From Betaproteobacteria bacterium (GTDB lineage Bacteria > Pseudomonadota > Gammaproteobacteria > Burkholderiales > SG8-39), in NCBI GenBank assembly GCA_009693235.1, contig SHXR01000017.1, forward strand, positions 1-64,000: a stretch of DNA of 64,000 bases, in the 5' to 3' direction. Positions 42,563 to 53,134 of this stretch are shown in pieces. The notes below the pieces were generated by a model that was given only the letters and a program-made list of their open reading frames with translations, did not search any database and had not been told where the DNA came from. The position numbers and the translations under genes are program-made. The first letter of the stretch is position 1. Every line of letters begins with the position of its first letter.

Positions 42563-43311
42563 CAATCGCCCCACAGCGCTTGCATGGTCGCCAGCATCGC
42601 AAGGGGCGCGGTTTCGGTGCGCAAGACGCGTGGTCCGAAGCGCACAAAGCGGAACTGACGATCGCTTAGCAACTCGCGTTCATCTTTGGCAATGCCGCCT
42701 TCCGGCCCGATGAATACTACGATCGACGATGCGACCGGCAAGGTACGCAAGCGATCATCCCCGGTGGGGCTGCAGGCGATGCGCAGATCGGCCTCCGGGA
42801 TTCCGGCGATGAACGCATCGAAGCGTACCGCAGGCGAAACCTCCGGAATGCGGTTGCGCCCGGATTGCTCGCAGGCGGCAATCGCAACGTTTTGCCAATG
42901 CGTTTCACGACGCTCCTGGCGCTCCTCCGAGAGGCGCATGACGGTGCGGCTGGTGATGACGGGAACGATGCGATGAACGCCCAACTCGGTCGCCTTTTGA
43001 ATCACCAGATCCATCCGTTCCGCGGCGCAGATGCCCTGCGCGAGGATGACCCGCAGCGGCGATTCGCGATCGACCGCCATTTCACTACGCACCTGCACCA
43101 CGGCGCCCCGTTTCGCGAGTTCGATCAGTTCGGCGACGCTCTCATGCCCATCGCCGTTGAAGAGCACGATTTGATCGCCACGGCGCAGCCGCAACGCCTG
43201 CACATGGCGGGTCGTCGCCGCATCCAACACGATCGTTGCATGCAGGCGCACCGGCGCATCGACGTGAAAGCGGGGCGCGGAAGACAGGTCACTTGGCGTT
43301 GGCGAAGACAT
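42559..43311 (-). CDS. rsmE: 16S rRNA (uracil1498-N3)-methyltransferase
   Basis: HVQALRLRRGDQIVLFNGDG, VFIGPEGGIAKDE. Confidence 0.95.
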   Translation of the reverse strand: MSSPTPSDLSSAPRFHVDAPVRLHATIVLDAATTRHVQALRLRRGDQIVLFNGDGHESVAELIELAKRGAVVQVRSEMAVDRESPLRVILAQGICAAERMDLVIQKATELGVHRIVPVITSRTVMRLSEERQERRETHWQNVAIAACEQSGRNRIPEVSPAVRFDAFIAGIPEADLRIACSPTGDDRLRTLPVASSIVVFIGPEGGIAKDERELLSDRQFRFVRFGPRVLRTETAPLAMLATMQALWGDC

Positions 43312-43477
43312 TATTCGGGTGAATGAAAAGAGACGCGTGCTAACATTCTAGCGGTCGCTAGTCGATCAGACCGCGCCATTGCAAAACCGACCCGCTCAAG
43401 TGCCAGCTTCGTCAACGTCTGCGTGCGATCGACGCTGCGCCATGGCTCCTCCGAAATGTTGATCCTATTGTCCTTGC

Positions 43478-44272
43478 ATGCTTGATGCAGTCATCGATCT
43501 GGTGCGACGTATGGCAAGGGATGAGGTCCTGCCGCGCTTTCGTTTCGGTAAGGGATCCAAGAAGACCGATGGGACGTTCCTCTCGGAAGTCGATCGTGCT
43601 GCACAAGATGCCCTCGTTAAGGCACTGCAGTTGATTGCACCAGTGCCGGTGCTGGGCGAGGAGATGAGTTCTGCCGACCAGGCCGCTGCGTGGTCGCAGG
43701 GTGACAGCGGTCTTTGGTGCGTCGATCCGCTCGATGGCACAACCAATTATCTGCACGGCTTGCCGCACTTTTCGATCTCGGTGGCCTATTTGCGCCATGG
43801 TCGCGCCACGCATGGTGTGGTGTACCACCCGATGCACGATGAGCTCTTCGCCGCGGTAGCGGGAGGTGGTGCCACGCTGAATGGTGCGCGACTGACCGCG
43901 CATGGGGCAACGGTGGCATTGAGCGATGCGCTGGCTGCCATCGAACCAAAGCAGCTGCCCGTGCCGCTCCGGTCCATCCTCGCCAGCCGCCCACCGTACT
44001 ACTCGATGCGCAACTGGGGCGCTGGCACGCTCGACTGGTGTTATCTGGCGGCTGGACGATTCGATGTTTTTCTGCATGGCGGACAGAAGCTTTGGGACTA
44101 TACGGCCGGCGCCTTGATTCTCGAAGAAGCAGGTGGCGTCCTGGAAACGATTGAGGGACAGTCGTTCTGGTCTGCTTCACCATGGCAACGTTCGGTGATC
44201 GCCGCCGGCAATCCGTCGACGTTCAATGCATGGGCGGCATGGGTTCGCGCCGCCCATGGCGCGCCGAACTGA
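43478..44272 (+). CDS. Inositol monophosphatase family protein (HisN-like)
   Basis: GEEMS, WCVDPLDGTTNYLHGLPHFSISVA. Confidence 0.92.
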   Translation: MLDAVIDLVRRMARDEVLPRFRFGKGSKKTDGTFLSEVDRAAQDALVKALQLIAPVPVLGEEMSSADQAAAWSQGDSGLWCVDPLDGTTNYLHGLPHFSISVAYLRHGRATHGVVYHPMHDELFAAVAGGGATLNGARLTAHGATVALSDALAAIEPKQLPVPLRSILASRPPYYSMRNWGAGTLDWCYLAAGRFDVFLHGGQKLWDYTAGALILEEAGGVLETIEGQSFWSASPWQRSVIAAGNPSTFNAWAAWVRAAHGAPN

Positions 44273-44275
44273 TCC

Positions 44276-45049
44276 ATGACCGCTGCTGTCATCGTGGAAA
44301 ACCTGGTGAAGCGCTTCGGCGATGTCCGCGCGGTCAACGATATTTCATTCACCGTCGCGGCCGGCAGCACCACCGCGTTATTGGGCGGCAACGGCGCCGG
44401 AAAGACCACCACGATTTCCATGCTGCTTGGCGTCTTGCTGCCGACCACGGGTCGCATCAACGTTCTCGGCGCAGACATGCTCCAGCATCGCTACCGCGTG
44501 TTGCCGCGCATGAATTTCACCTCGCCGTATGTCGATCTGCCAAAAAAACTCACCGTGGTCGAGAACCTGATGGTGTTTGCCGGGCTTTATGGTGTCGTGC
44601 AACCGAGAAAGCGCATTGCTACGCTGGTGGAAGAACTGGAAATCGGCAACTTCGCCGGCCGGGCCTACGGCACGTTGTCCGCCGGACAACGGACGCGGGT
44701 CTCGGTTGCCAAAGCGCTCCTCAATACACCGGATCTGATCCTCCTCGATGAGCCGACCGCATCACTGGATCCAGACATGGGTGATCGCGTTCGTCACTCG
44801 TTGATGCAATACCAACAGCGGACCGGCGCAACGCTCGTGATCGCCTCACACAACATGGCGGAAGTAGAGCGAATGTGCGATAGCGTCCTGATGATGAAGG
44901 GCGGCAAGATCGTTCATCAGGGATCGCCCGATGAATTGATTGAGCGCTTCGGTCGCGACTCAATGGAGGAGGTGTTTCTCGACATCGCGCGCGCGGTGCA
45001 CCCGGGGCAGGCGCCCTCGCACGCGACCGAGCGTGCGGCAAAGCCATGA
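44276..45049 (+). CDS. ABC transporter ATP-binding protein
   Basis: GGNGAGKTTTISMLLG, LSAGQRTRVSVAKALL, LILLDEPTASLDP. Confidence 0.95.
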   Translation: MTAAVIVENLVKRFGDVRAVNDISFTVAAGSTTALLGGNGAGKTTTISMLLGVLLPTTGRINVLGADMLQHRYRVLPRMNFTSPYVDLPKKLTVVENLMVFAGLYGVVQPRKRIATLVEELEIGNFAGRAYGTLSAGQRTRVSVAKALLNTPDLILLDEPTASLDPDMGDRVRHSLMQYQQRTGATLVIASHNMAEVERMCDSVLMMKGGKIVHQGSPDELIERFGRDSMEEVFLDIARAVHPGQAPSHATERAAKP

Positions 45050-45855
45050 ATCTTCATCTGCACGCCACCATGCGCCGGGTCGCTGCAATGGTGCTCAGGC
45101 ACACCTATCTCATGCGAAAGTCGTGGATTCGCATCATCGAGACCGCGTATTGGCCGACCATGAACATGATCATGTGGGGGTTCATCGCGCAATACTTCGC
45201 CACGACATCGAGCGTTATTGCGCAGGTTCCCGGCATGCTGGTGACTGCACTTCTCTTGTGGGAGGTGCTGTTCCGCGGTCAATTGGGCTTCGCGCTGGCC
45301 TTCCTCGAAGAACTTTACGCTCGCAACCTCGGACACTTGTTCGTCAGTCCATTGCGACCGTATGAGTTGGTGATCTCCATGATTGTCGTGAGCTTTATCC
45401 GGACCGCGATCGGCGTCGGCGCCGCGATCATCCTTGCCTATGTGTTGTATGCAACCTCAATCTTCGATCTGGGTTTTTTGCTGCTTGCCTTCTTCGTGAA
45501 TCTCCTCGTCACCGGATGGGCAGTTGGCCTCATGGTCGCCGCGCTCATCATGCGCTATGGGCTGGCGGCCGAGAATCTTGCATGGGGACTCATTTTTGTC
45601 GCAGCACCCATCAGCGGCGTCTACTACCCGATCGGCACATTGCCAGAGTGGCTGCAGCATGTCGCATGGGCATTGCCGACCAGCCATGTATTCGAGGGCA
45701 TGCGCGCAGTCTTGACGGGCGGTACGTTCATGTGGGACGGTCTGCTCCACGCCGTCTGGCTCAACATTGTCTATATGGCGATGGGCATCGCCCTGTTCCT
45801 TCTCTCATTCAGGGCGGCGCGTATTCGCGGTACGCTCTTGCAGGTCGGCGAATAA
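45046..45855 (+). CDS. ABC transporter permease (ABC-2 type)
   Basis: Multi-TM, ISGVYYPIGTLPEWLQHVAWALPTSHVFEGMR. Confidence 0.92.
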   Translation: MNLHLHATMRRVAAMVLRHTYLMRKSWIRIIETAYWPTMNMIMWGFIAQYFATTSSVIAQVPGMLVTALLLWEVLFRGQLGFALAFLEELYARNLGHLFVSPLRPYELVISMIVVSFIRTAIGVGAAIILAYVLYATSIFDLGFLLLAFFVNLLVTGWAVGLMVAALIMRYGLAAENLAWGLIFVAAPISGVYYPIGTLPEWLQHVAWALPTSHVFEGMRAVLTGGTFMWDGLLHAVWLNIVYMAMGIALFLLSFRAARIRGTLLQVGE

Positions 45856-45885
45856 TTCCCCAACGTTCTAATTCCCGGAGCCGGT

Positions 45886-46389
45886 ATGACTACTTCCCCC
45901 ACCATCTGGCCGTATGTCTTGAAGCTTTACGGCATTCCTGAATTCGGTCCGGCCGGCATCGCGCTGCAAGACAGCGTGGGCGCTGATGTCGACATCCTGT
46001 TGTTTCTATGCTTTCTCGCCGATCGCGGTCGTCAAGCGAGTCGTGATGATGTCGCGCGCATCGACACATCTATCAAGGGCTGGCGCGAGACGGTGGTGAA
46101 ACCGGTCCGTGCGTTGCGCCGTCAGTTGAAGGATGGTATTGCGCCGGTGCCCCTTACCGCGAGTGATGCGATTCGCAATGTCGTGAAGAACATCGAACTC
46201 GATAGCGAGCGGATTCAACTGGAAACGCTCGAGCGGGAGTTTGCGGTTGATACGATGAAGCCTTCGGGTCTCGACCGCGTCGCGCTGGCGCGACGCAACG
46301 TGATGGCGTATGGCGATTATCTCGGTGGATTCGCCGAGCCGTCGCTGGCCGCGCTCATCGGGGCGTTTGCAAAGCTCGGTGCCACATAG
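45886..46389 (+). CDS. TIGR02444 (DUF2390)-like protein
   Basis: LYGIPEFGPAGIALQDSVGADVDILLFLCFLADRG. Confidence 0.8.
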   Translation: MTTSPTIWPYVLKLYGIPEFGPAGIALQDSVGADVDILLFLCFLADRGRQASRDDVARIDTSIKGWRETVVKPVRALRRQLKDGIAPVPLTASDAIRNVVKNIELDSERIQLETLEREFAVDTMKPSGLDRVALARRNVMAYGDYLGGFAEPSLAALIGAFAKLGAT

Positions 46390-46414
46390 ATCTCTCGATC
46401 GATCGCTTCAAGGG

Positions 46415-46725
46415 GGTAGACCCAGGCACGAACGGCCAAATACGATCGCGGCGATAGCTTTCCGTTCGTTCGAGAAAACTGACGAAATTGGCGATTCCCA
46501 CCTCATCGATCGCGCAAGCGTTGCGCTCGCTGTAAAGCGTTGCCGGCGCAACGCTCAGATAGCCGCCGTAGCTTGCGCCCGACACGAGGATCCGCTTGCC
46601 GTCGAATTGCGGATGGGCGGCAATCCAATCCAATGCGGCGGCGGCGTCCTTGACGGAATCTTCTCGCTTGCGGCCATCGTCTGCTGCGACCGCGGTATAG
46701 ACGAGTGGTGTCCCGCCCTCCTTTT
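46415..46725 (-). pseudogene. Remnant of an S9 (prolyl oligopeptidase) family peptidase
   Basis: AADDGRKREDSVKDAAAALDWIAAHPQFDGKRILVSGASYGGYLSVAPATLYSERNACAIDEVGIANFVSFLERTESYRRD, truncated at both ends. Confidence 0.75.
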
Positions 46726-46907
46726 GTTCGCCAGGGGCCGCATCCAGGCAGTGCTGCCGATGCGCACTGCCAGGTCGGTGAGCGGTGTGACCCACTATTC
46801 CGCCGCGAACGTCGATGTGACCATACCCAGGATCAGTGCGAGACCGCCATATGCCGCGCCGCGAATCTATTTGGAGTACATCGGTATCATGCTGCGCTTG
46901 ACGATCT

Positions 46908-47693
46908 ATGAATGAAGGGCGAATGATGACCGATACGCTTGTTATTGAACGTCGTGGACGGCTCGCGATCGTGCGCATGAATCGACCGGAGCGGCGAAAC
47001 GCGCTGTCGGTTGATGCAATGCTGCGGCTTACGCAATGCGCGAACGAGCTGGCGATGGACAAGGCGCTCGATGTGGTCGTCCTCACTGGGTCCATCCAAT
47101 GCTTCTCGGCGGGGGCTGATCTCAAAGATAGCGCGTGGTGGGAAGCATTGTCCAAACCGTTGATGGAAGCCCGTGATATTGCAGGCGCCGGCTATCGCAT
47201 GGCGCGCGCCTGGGAGGAGATGCCGCAGATGACCATCGCTGCCATTGAAGGCTATGCGATCGGCGGCGGGATCGCATTGGCCCTTGCCTGTGATTGGCGG
47301 GTGGCCGCCGACAATTCGTATATTAGTCTGCCGGAAATTGGGCTCGGGATTCCACTCACCTGGGGAACCCTCGCCAGGCTGGTCGCACTCGCTGGGCCCG
47401 CCACCGCCAAGCGCCTGACGATTCTCTGTGAACGCATCGAAGCGACTGAGGCGAAGTCCATGGGTATCCTCGACTATGTGGTGCCGCAAGGACAGGCCCT
47501 TGATAAGGCGCTGGCGATTGCTGCTCAAGTACAGGACAAGCCGCAGGCGGTGGTGAGAATGAGCAAGGAAACGATCAATGCCACGGCATTTACCTTGGCC
47601 CATCTTGCTTCGCACGCGGCCGCCGACCAATTCACCCTGGCCGCGAAGAGCGATGAGTCGCGCGCGGCACGTGCGCGGTTCAGCAAAAAATAG
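46908..47693 (+). CDS. Enoyl-CoA hydratase/isomerase family protein
   Basis: SAGADLKD, AIEGYAIGGGIALALACDWRVA. Confidence 0.94.
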   Translation: MNEGRMMTDTLVIERRGRLAIVRMNRPERRNALSVDAMLRLTQCANELAMDKALDVVVLTGSIQCFSAGADLKDSAWWEALSKPLMEARDIAGAGYRMARAWEEMPQMTIAAIEGYAIGGGIALALACDWRVAADNSYISLPEIGLGIPLTWGTLARLVALAGPATAKRLTILCERIEATEAKSMGILDYVVPQGQALDKALAIAAQVQDKPQAVVRMSKETINATAFTLAHLASHAAADQFTLAAKSDESRAARARFSKK

Positions 47694-47696
47694 TAG

Positions 47697-48066
47697 CTAC
47701 TTGGTGCATGCCCAGACGATGGGTATGCAGTGCTTCGCGCTATGGCATTTGTTGAGCGCGCGGGTTTCGGCTTCATCGCGCGTGGCGCCCTGTGCCACAA
47801 AGGGTCGTTTTCGCCTTGTACGAGGGCTGCACAGCTATTGCGAAAGTGGACCATTACAAGGCAGCCTGATTGTCCGCATTGTGCGAGCGCTGATTCCTGG
47901 GCGGCCCGCGCCGCCGGAAAATCGAAGCTGAAGCCGAAGGCGCCGGATTTCTCATGATAGGCAAGGGCGCCGTGCGCCCCAGAGCGACCGGCCTTTGACG
48001 GTGGATTGGCGGCGACTAGCGCCGCATAGCCCGCCAGGGCGAACCCAAGCAAAGTGGCCCGCCGCA
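47697..48066 (-). pseudogene. DUF4189-type protein, apparent -1 frameshift at the T4/A4 run 47818-47821
   Basis: GALAYHEKSGAFGFSFDFPAARAAQESALAQCGQSGCLVMVHFRNSCAALVQGE in one frame; adding one A continues as KRPFVAQGATRDEAETRALNKCHSAKHCIPIVWACTK*. Confidence 0.8.
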
Positions 48067-49587
48067 TTACATCGTCGCGCCGAGCATCCACGGGGCAAAT
48101 TCGTCGTCCCCGTATCCCCATAATTCGCTCTTCGATTTTTCACCGGACGCGGTTTTCAGAATCATTTCGAAAAACCGCGCCCCGGCAGCTGGAATCGATT
48201 CCTTGCCTTCGACGACGGTGCCGCAATTGATGTCCATATCGTCCTCTTGTTTTTCGAAGAGGGCGGTATTGGTGGCAAGTTTGAGCGAGGGGGATGGCTT
48301 GCAACCGTACGCCGAGCCACGCCCGGTGGTGAAGCAGATCATGTTGGCGCCACCGGCAACCTGCCCGGTCGCAGATACTGGATCGAATCCCGGCGTATCC
48401 ATATAGACGAAACCACGCGCGGTGACCGGCTGGGCATATTCGACCACCTCTACCAGATTCGTCGTGCCGCCTTTCGCGACTGCGCCGAGTGATTTTTCGA
48501 GAATGGTAGTGAGACCGCCCACCTTGTTGCCAGGCGATGGATTGTTGTTCATTTCATTGCCGTTGCGTGCCGTGTATTGCTCCCACCACTTGATGCGCCG
48601 CACGAGCTTTTCGCCGACTTCGCGCGAGATGGCGCGCCGTGTCAACAGGTGCTCAGCGCCGTATATTTCGGGCGTCTCAGAGAGGATCGCGGTGCCGCCA
48701 TGGCGAACCAGCAGATCGACCGCAGCGCCAAGCACCGGGTTCGCGCTGATGCCGGAGTAACCATCCGAGCCGCCGCATTGCAGGCCAAGCGTCAGATGAC
48801 TGACTGGGACCGTTTCGCGTTTCATTTGGTTGGCAGAAGGCAGCAAGGCTTTGATGCGCGCCACGCCTTCTTCCACGGCTTTGCGCGTGCCACCCTTGTC
48901 TTGAATCGTGTAGGCATGCAGATGATCGGTGCGCTTCAATCCATGTGCTGACAGCAGGTTGTTGATCTGGTTGGCTTCGCAGCCAAGACCCACCAGCAAC
49001 ACCGAATGAAAATTGGCATGGCGGATATAGCCTGCGGTGGTGCGACGCAGAATATCGATCGCTTCGCCGTCGGAGGCCATGCCGCAACCGGTCTTGTGCG
49101 TGAGTGCCACCACGCCGTCCACATTCGGAAAATCGTCCAAGCGATTCTCGAATTGGCGAGCGATCAGTCGCGCCACCGTCGCCGAGCAATTGACGCTGGT
49201 GATGATGCCGATGTAATTGCGGGTGGCAACGCGTCCATCCGGGCGCACGATGCCTTGAAAGGTGGCTTGCGGTTTGATGAAATCAGTGGGCTTTGCTTCC
49301 ACACAAAAGGCGTAGTCGCGCTCGAAATCGCCCATCGATACGTTGTGCACGTGCACGTGGTCGCCCGCCTTGATGTCGCGGGTCGCAAACCCGATGATCT
49401 GGTTATACCGGCGTACCGGTTTGCCCGCAGCGACATCGCGGGTCGCAATTTTGTGGCCCGCTGGAATGAGCACGTTCGCCCGGACACTCTCCTTGACGAG
49501 CAACGTGCCGTTGGGGATTTCAATGCGCGCGATAACGACGTCATCGGCGGCGTTGAGGCGAATAACGATGTCAGCGGCTTGCAGCAT
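48067..49587 (-). CDS. UxaA family (altronate/galactarate) hydrolase/dehydratase
   Basis: SAF-like N-terminus, RNYIGIITSVNCSATVARLI, LGLQCGGSDGYSGISANPVLGAA. Confidence 0.92.
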   Translation of the reverse strand: MLQAADIVIRLNAADDVVIARIEIPNGTLLVKESVRANVLIPAGHKIATRDVAAGKPVRRYNQIIGFATRDIKAGDHVHVHNVSMGDFERDYAFCVEAKPTDFIKPQATFQGIVRPDGRVATRNYIGIITSVNCSATVARLIARQFENRLDDFPNVDGVVALTHKTGCGMASDGEAIDILRRTTAGYIRHANFHSVLLVGLGCEANQINNLLSAHGLKRTDHLHAYTIQDKGGTRKAVEEGVARIKALLPSANQMKRETVPVSHLTLGLQCGGSDGYSGISANPVLGAAVDLLVRHGGTAILSETPEIYGAEHLLTRRAISREVGEKLVRRIKWWEQYTARNGNEMNNNPSPGNKVGGLTTILEKSLGAVAKGGTTNLVEVVEYAQPVTARGFVYMDTPGFDPVSATGQVAGGANMICFTTGRGSAYGCKPSPSLKLATNTALFEKQEDDMDINCGTVVEGKESIPAAGARFFEMILKTASGEKSKSELWGYGDDEFAPWMLGATM

Positions 49588-49655
49588 GGGAATTCTCCTT
49601 GAGGGGCGGTAATGCTTGCCCGATGCCTGGGATCGGGTAAATCTTGTGGTCCTGC

Positions 49656-50666
49656 CTACGCCTTCATCTTCATCAGCTTCATCGCATTGCCAAAATAGAT
49701 TTTGCGCTTATCAGACTCCGATAAATGCAAATCCTCGATGGAGCGGATGCCCTCCCGAATGAACATCGGCCCGCCTTCCGGATCGAACGGGCAATCACTC
49801 GCGAAGACGACCTTATCGGCGCCGAAGAAATCGAGCCCACAGCGCAGCGCCGATGCGGAGCCGCCCAGCACGGTATCACCATAGAACATCTTGAAGTATT
49901 CGATCGGTGGTTTCGACATACGCTTCAGGATGGCGCCGTAGTCTTCATCGGCGGTACGCGACCCAAGCTGGGCCCATAGCGTTTCCGCACGCCCCGCGAA
50001 GTACGGAATCATGCCGCCGCAGTGATGGGTGATGAGCCGCATATTAGGCAGCTTATCCAGCATGCCCGAGAACACCATGCGCGCCAATGCCACGCTGGTT
50101 TCGAACGGCCAGCCAAGCACTTGCCAGATCTCGTATTTTGATTTCGCTTCGTTGACGTAGTCAGGGCGCGTCGCCGGTCGTGCCGGATGCATCCAGATCG
50201 GTAGATCATGGTGGTTGGTCGCGCGTTCAAAGACCGGGAAGAACTCCGGCTCATCCAGCGGGCGCCCGTTGACGTTCGACAATACCTGCACACCGCGTGC
50301 GCCCAGTTTTTCGATGGCACGATCCATCTCCTCCAGCGCGGCGGGCACATTGTTCATCGGCAGCGACGCGACGAACGCCGGAAATTTCTTCGGCCACTTG
50401 GCGCAAATCGCTGCCAACTCATCGTTAGCGATGCGCGCGAGTTCCGGCGAGAGGTCCGGGCCGCCCACCATCTCAGGCCCCGGCAAGGAGAGCGTTAGCA
50501 CCTGTTGCACGTCTGGCCATTGGTCCAACATCTGCACGCGTGATTCCATATCCCAGAGGATGCGAATGCTGGTCATGCGCTTCACGATGCCCGCGTCTTT
50601 CATGTGCTGTTTCATCAACTCCAGATAACGGGGCGTCATAACGTGATTGAAGATGTCGATCTTCAT
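49656..50666 (-). CDS. Amidohydrolase family protein (ACMSD/gamma-resorcylate decarboxylase-like)
   Basis: TIM-barrel amidohydrolase_2: LITHHCGGMIPYFAGR, FASDCPFDPEGGP. Confidence 0.88.
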   Translation of the reverse strand: MKIDIFNHVMTPRYLELMKQHMKDAGIVKRMTSIRILWDMESRVQMLDQWPDVQQVLTLSLPGPEMVGGPDLSPELARIANDELAAICAKWPKKFPAFVASLPMNNVPAALEEMDRAIEKLGARGVQVLSNVNGRPLDEPEFFPVFERATNHHDLPIWMHPARPATRPDYVNEAKSKYEIWQVLGWPFETSVALARMVFSGMLDKLPNMRLITHHCGGMIPYFAGRAETLWAQLGSRTADEDYGAILKRMSKPPIEYFKMFYGDTVLGGSASALRCGLDFFGADKVVFASDCPFDPEGGPMFIREGIRSIEDLHLSESDKRKIYFGNAMKLMKMKA

Positions 50667-50776
50667 GGTTTGCTTTCGGGGATGGGAGGTGGGATGGGAT
50701 ATCGTACCCGGGAGCTTGGCATCGACCGCCGCACGCTGTCAAACTCCACGTTTAACTCGTGAGAATGTGATCTTGC

Positions 50777-52438
50777 ATGGCAGATGCGCAGCGCACCAAC
50801 GTTCTGATTGCAGGAGGTGGACCAGCCGGCTTGATCACAGCCATTGAGCTTGGCCGGCGGGGTATCGGCTGCGTGTTGGTGGAAGACGATGCGGGCCCGC
50901 CCCAATTCCCCAAAGCGAACGCCACGACATCGCGCTCCATGGAGCACTACCGGCGTCTTGGCTTCGCCCCGGAAATTCGCGCGCTTGGCATGCCGGCCGA
51001 CTATTCACAAGACATCACTTATTTCACCCGGTATGGACACCACGAGATTGCACGCATCCGCGGGCGGTCGCGTCGTGAGGCGGAGACGGCGAGGGAGACA
51101 GCGCACTCCCGGTGGCCCACACCCGAACCTTTGCATCGCACGCAGCAGATGTACATTGAAGCGGTGCTCAAGCGCCAAGCCGAGCAATGGCCGGCCGTCG
51201 ATGTCAGGTTCGGTTGTCGCCTGATCGATTTTGCATCGGATGCTGAGGGCGTCACGGCACGGATCGAAGAGATTGCGACCGGGCGGATATCGATGCTTGG
51301 CAGCAAGTATCTGGTGGGATGTGACGGTCCGCGTTCGATTGTTCGCACCGCGCTTGGCATCGAATATCAGGGCTGGGCGAACGAAGCGCGGGATTTCATG
51401 GGCGGTCGCATGCTTGCCGCCTACCTGCGGGCGCCGGCGTTCTACGACATCACCCCTACTCGTCGCAGCTGGCAATATTGGTCGATCAACCGCGCTTGCC
51501 GGGCGTTCACCTGTGCGGTTGATGGCGAGGGGCTGTTCGTGTTTCACGCGCAGATGCCGCATGGTGCTGAGCCTTCCGAAACGTACGCTCGCGAGCTGAT
51601 TACGCAGGCAACCGGTCGAGAATTCCCGTTCGAGGTGATTGCGACCGCGACCTGGACCGCCGGATTCACGCTGGTCGCCGAGCGCTACACCGATTCGCAT
51701 CGGCGCGTTTTTCTCGCCGGCGATGCCGCCCACCTTTTTACGCCGACCGGTGGACAGGGCTACAACACTGCGGTCGACGCCGCCGCTAATCTTGGCTGGA
51801 AGCTTGCGGCGATGTGCCAGGGGTGGGGCGGTCCGCGGCTGTTGGCGAGCTATGAAACGGAACGCAAACCCATTGGCCATCGCAATACCGCGTTTGCGCG
51901 TGCGATGGCCGATTCAATTGGTCGCATGGCGTTACCGGCCGAACTCGAAGACGATTCCGCGGCCGGTGTGGCGGCGCGTGTGGCAATTGGCCAACAACTC
52001 ACTGATCATTGCAGCAGGGAATTCGATATACCCGGGATCCATTTTGGTGTGTTCTATGGTGGATCGCCGATCGTATGGACCGAGAAAGGTGCGGCGCCGG
52101 CGGATGATTGGCACCACTACACGCCGCATGCAACGCCGGGCGCGCGCGCACCGCATTGGTGGGTCGATGACGGCGTTTCGATCTTTGACCGCTTCGGCCG
52201 CGACTTCACGCTGCTTAAATTAGGATCGAGTCAACTCGATACACGGGCGATCGAAGGTGCCGCGGCCGCACGCAAGGTACCGCTCTCCATCGTGGCAATT
52301 CGCGGCAATGATGCGCGCGCTTTATATGCGGCAGATTTGGTGTTGATTCGGCCGGACCATCATGTTGCTTGGCGAGGCAACCGCGTAGCGGACGCGGAAC
52401 AATTGATGACGAGGGTAATCGGCGCAGTCGGTACGTGA
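50777..52438 (+). CDS. FAD-dependent monooxygenase (PheA/MhpA type)
   Basis: VLIAGGGPAGLITAIELGRRGI, RRVFLAGDAAHLFTPTGGQGYNTAVDAAANLGWKLA. Confidence 0.93.
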   Translation: MADAQRTNVLIAGGGPAGLITAIELGRRGIGCVLVEDDAGPPQFPKANATTSRSMEHYRRLGFAPEIRALGMPADYSQDITYFTRYGHHEIARIRGRSRREAETARETAHSRWPTPEPLHRTQQMYIEAVLKRQAEQWPAVDVRFGCRLIDFASDAEGVTARIEEIATGRISMLGSKYLVGCDGPRSIVRTALGIEYQGWANEARDFMGGRMLAAYLRAPAFYDITPTRRSWQYWSINRACRAFTCAVDGEGLFVFHAQMPHGAEPSETYARELITQATGREFPFEVIATATWTAGFTLVAERYTDSHRRVFLAGDAAHLFTPTGGQGYNTAVDAAANLGWKLAAMCQGWGGPRLLASYETERKPIGHRNTAFARAMADSIGRMALPAELEDDSAAGVAARVAIGQQLTDHCSREFDIPGIHFGVFYGGSPIVWTEKGAAPADDWHHYTPHATPGARAPHWWVDDGVSIFDRFGRDFTLLKLGSSQLDTRAIEGAAAARKVPLSIVAIRGNDARALYAADLVLIRPDHHVAWRGNRVADAEQLMTRVIGAVGT

Positions 52439-52595
52439 TCGCTGCGATGGGAATTAAGGAATCACTGAACGGCTCGGCCCTTCGTAATGGACTCAATATC
52501 TGAGCCGTGCCGCGACATTTTGCAACGGCGTCTTATTTACTCCGTTGCTTTGGCCCCAGGCTTCGTAGGTGAAATTTGCCGTCGTTATTGAATAG

Positions 52596-53134
52596 TCATG
52601 TCTCGGTCACTTCGACCATGCCGCCATGCAAGACATTCGATCCGGGTGCCGGGAGTGCGCCGGCACGCTCTAAGCTACTACGTGCGAGGCGCTCGGCCGC
52701 CGACTCTGGGGAGCGTAAGGTGCGTACGTCGCGCACCGTACCGCTGCCGTCAACGTGAAACTGCAGGACCACCACGGCTCTCAGGAGCGGCTGCAGGTCC
52801 CTTGCAACAACGCGGCCGGCATTCGATGAAAAGATATGGCGCGCGAGTGCCTGTTTGTACTCATCGAGCGTTTGTATGGGACGGGCGATGCGGGCTTTCC
52901 CGCCATCGCGACCGGCGGAATCGTCTTGAGATCCGGAGCGGGTTTCGCTTCCACCGCAGGTGGCACCGGTGCCGCCTGCGGCGTAACAGGTAGCTCTGGT
53001 GTCGGTGCCGGTGTCGCCGCGGGCATGGGCGGTGACGGTGGTGTCGGCGGCGTCAGTGCGAAGTGCTCGCAGGCGGCGAGTACCGAGGCTAACAACGTGC
53101 AGATGCAACGGATCTGCCAGTGGCGAGGGATCAT
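52596..53134 (-). pseudogene. Putative lipoprotein with TonB-like C-terminal domain, apparent -1 frameshift at 52896-52898
   Basis: LLASVLAAC lipobox plus Pro-rich linker in one frame; LQPLLRAVVVLQFHVDGSGTVRDVRTLRSPESAAERLARSSLERA in another; adding one A gives AGKARIARPIQTLDEYKQALARHIF. Confidence 0.7.

Noticed and set aside
44276-45855. ABC transporter pair as a novel immunity or toxin-export system
   Set aside because: Ordinary ABC-2 ATPase/permease pair next to housekeeping genes; no linked peptide or toxin gene.
49343-49360. GTGCACGTGCACGTG palindrome-like motif as a regulatory repeat matching 25017-25028
   Set aside because: Lies inside the uxaA-family coding sequence and encodes the HVHVHN segment; similarity is explained by codon content.
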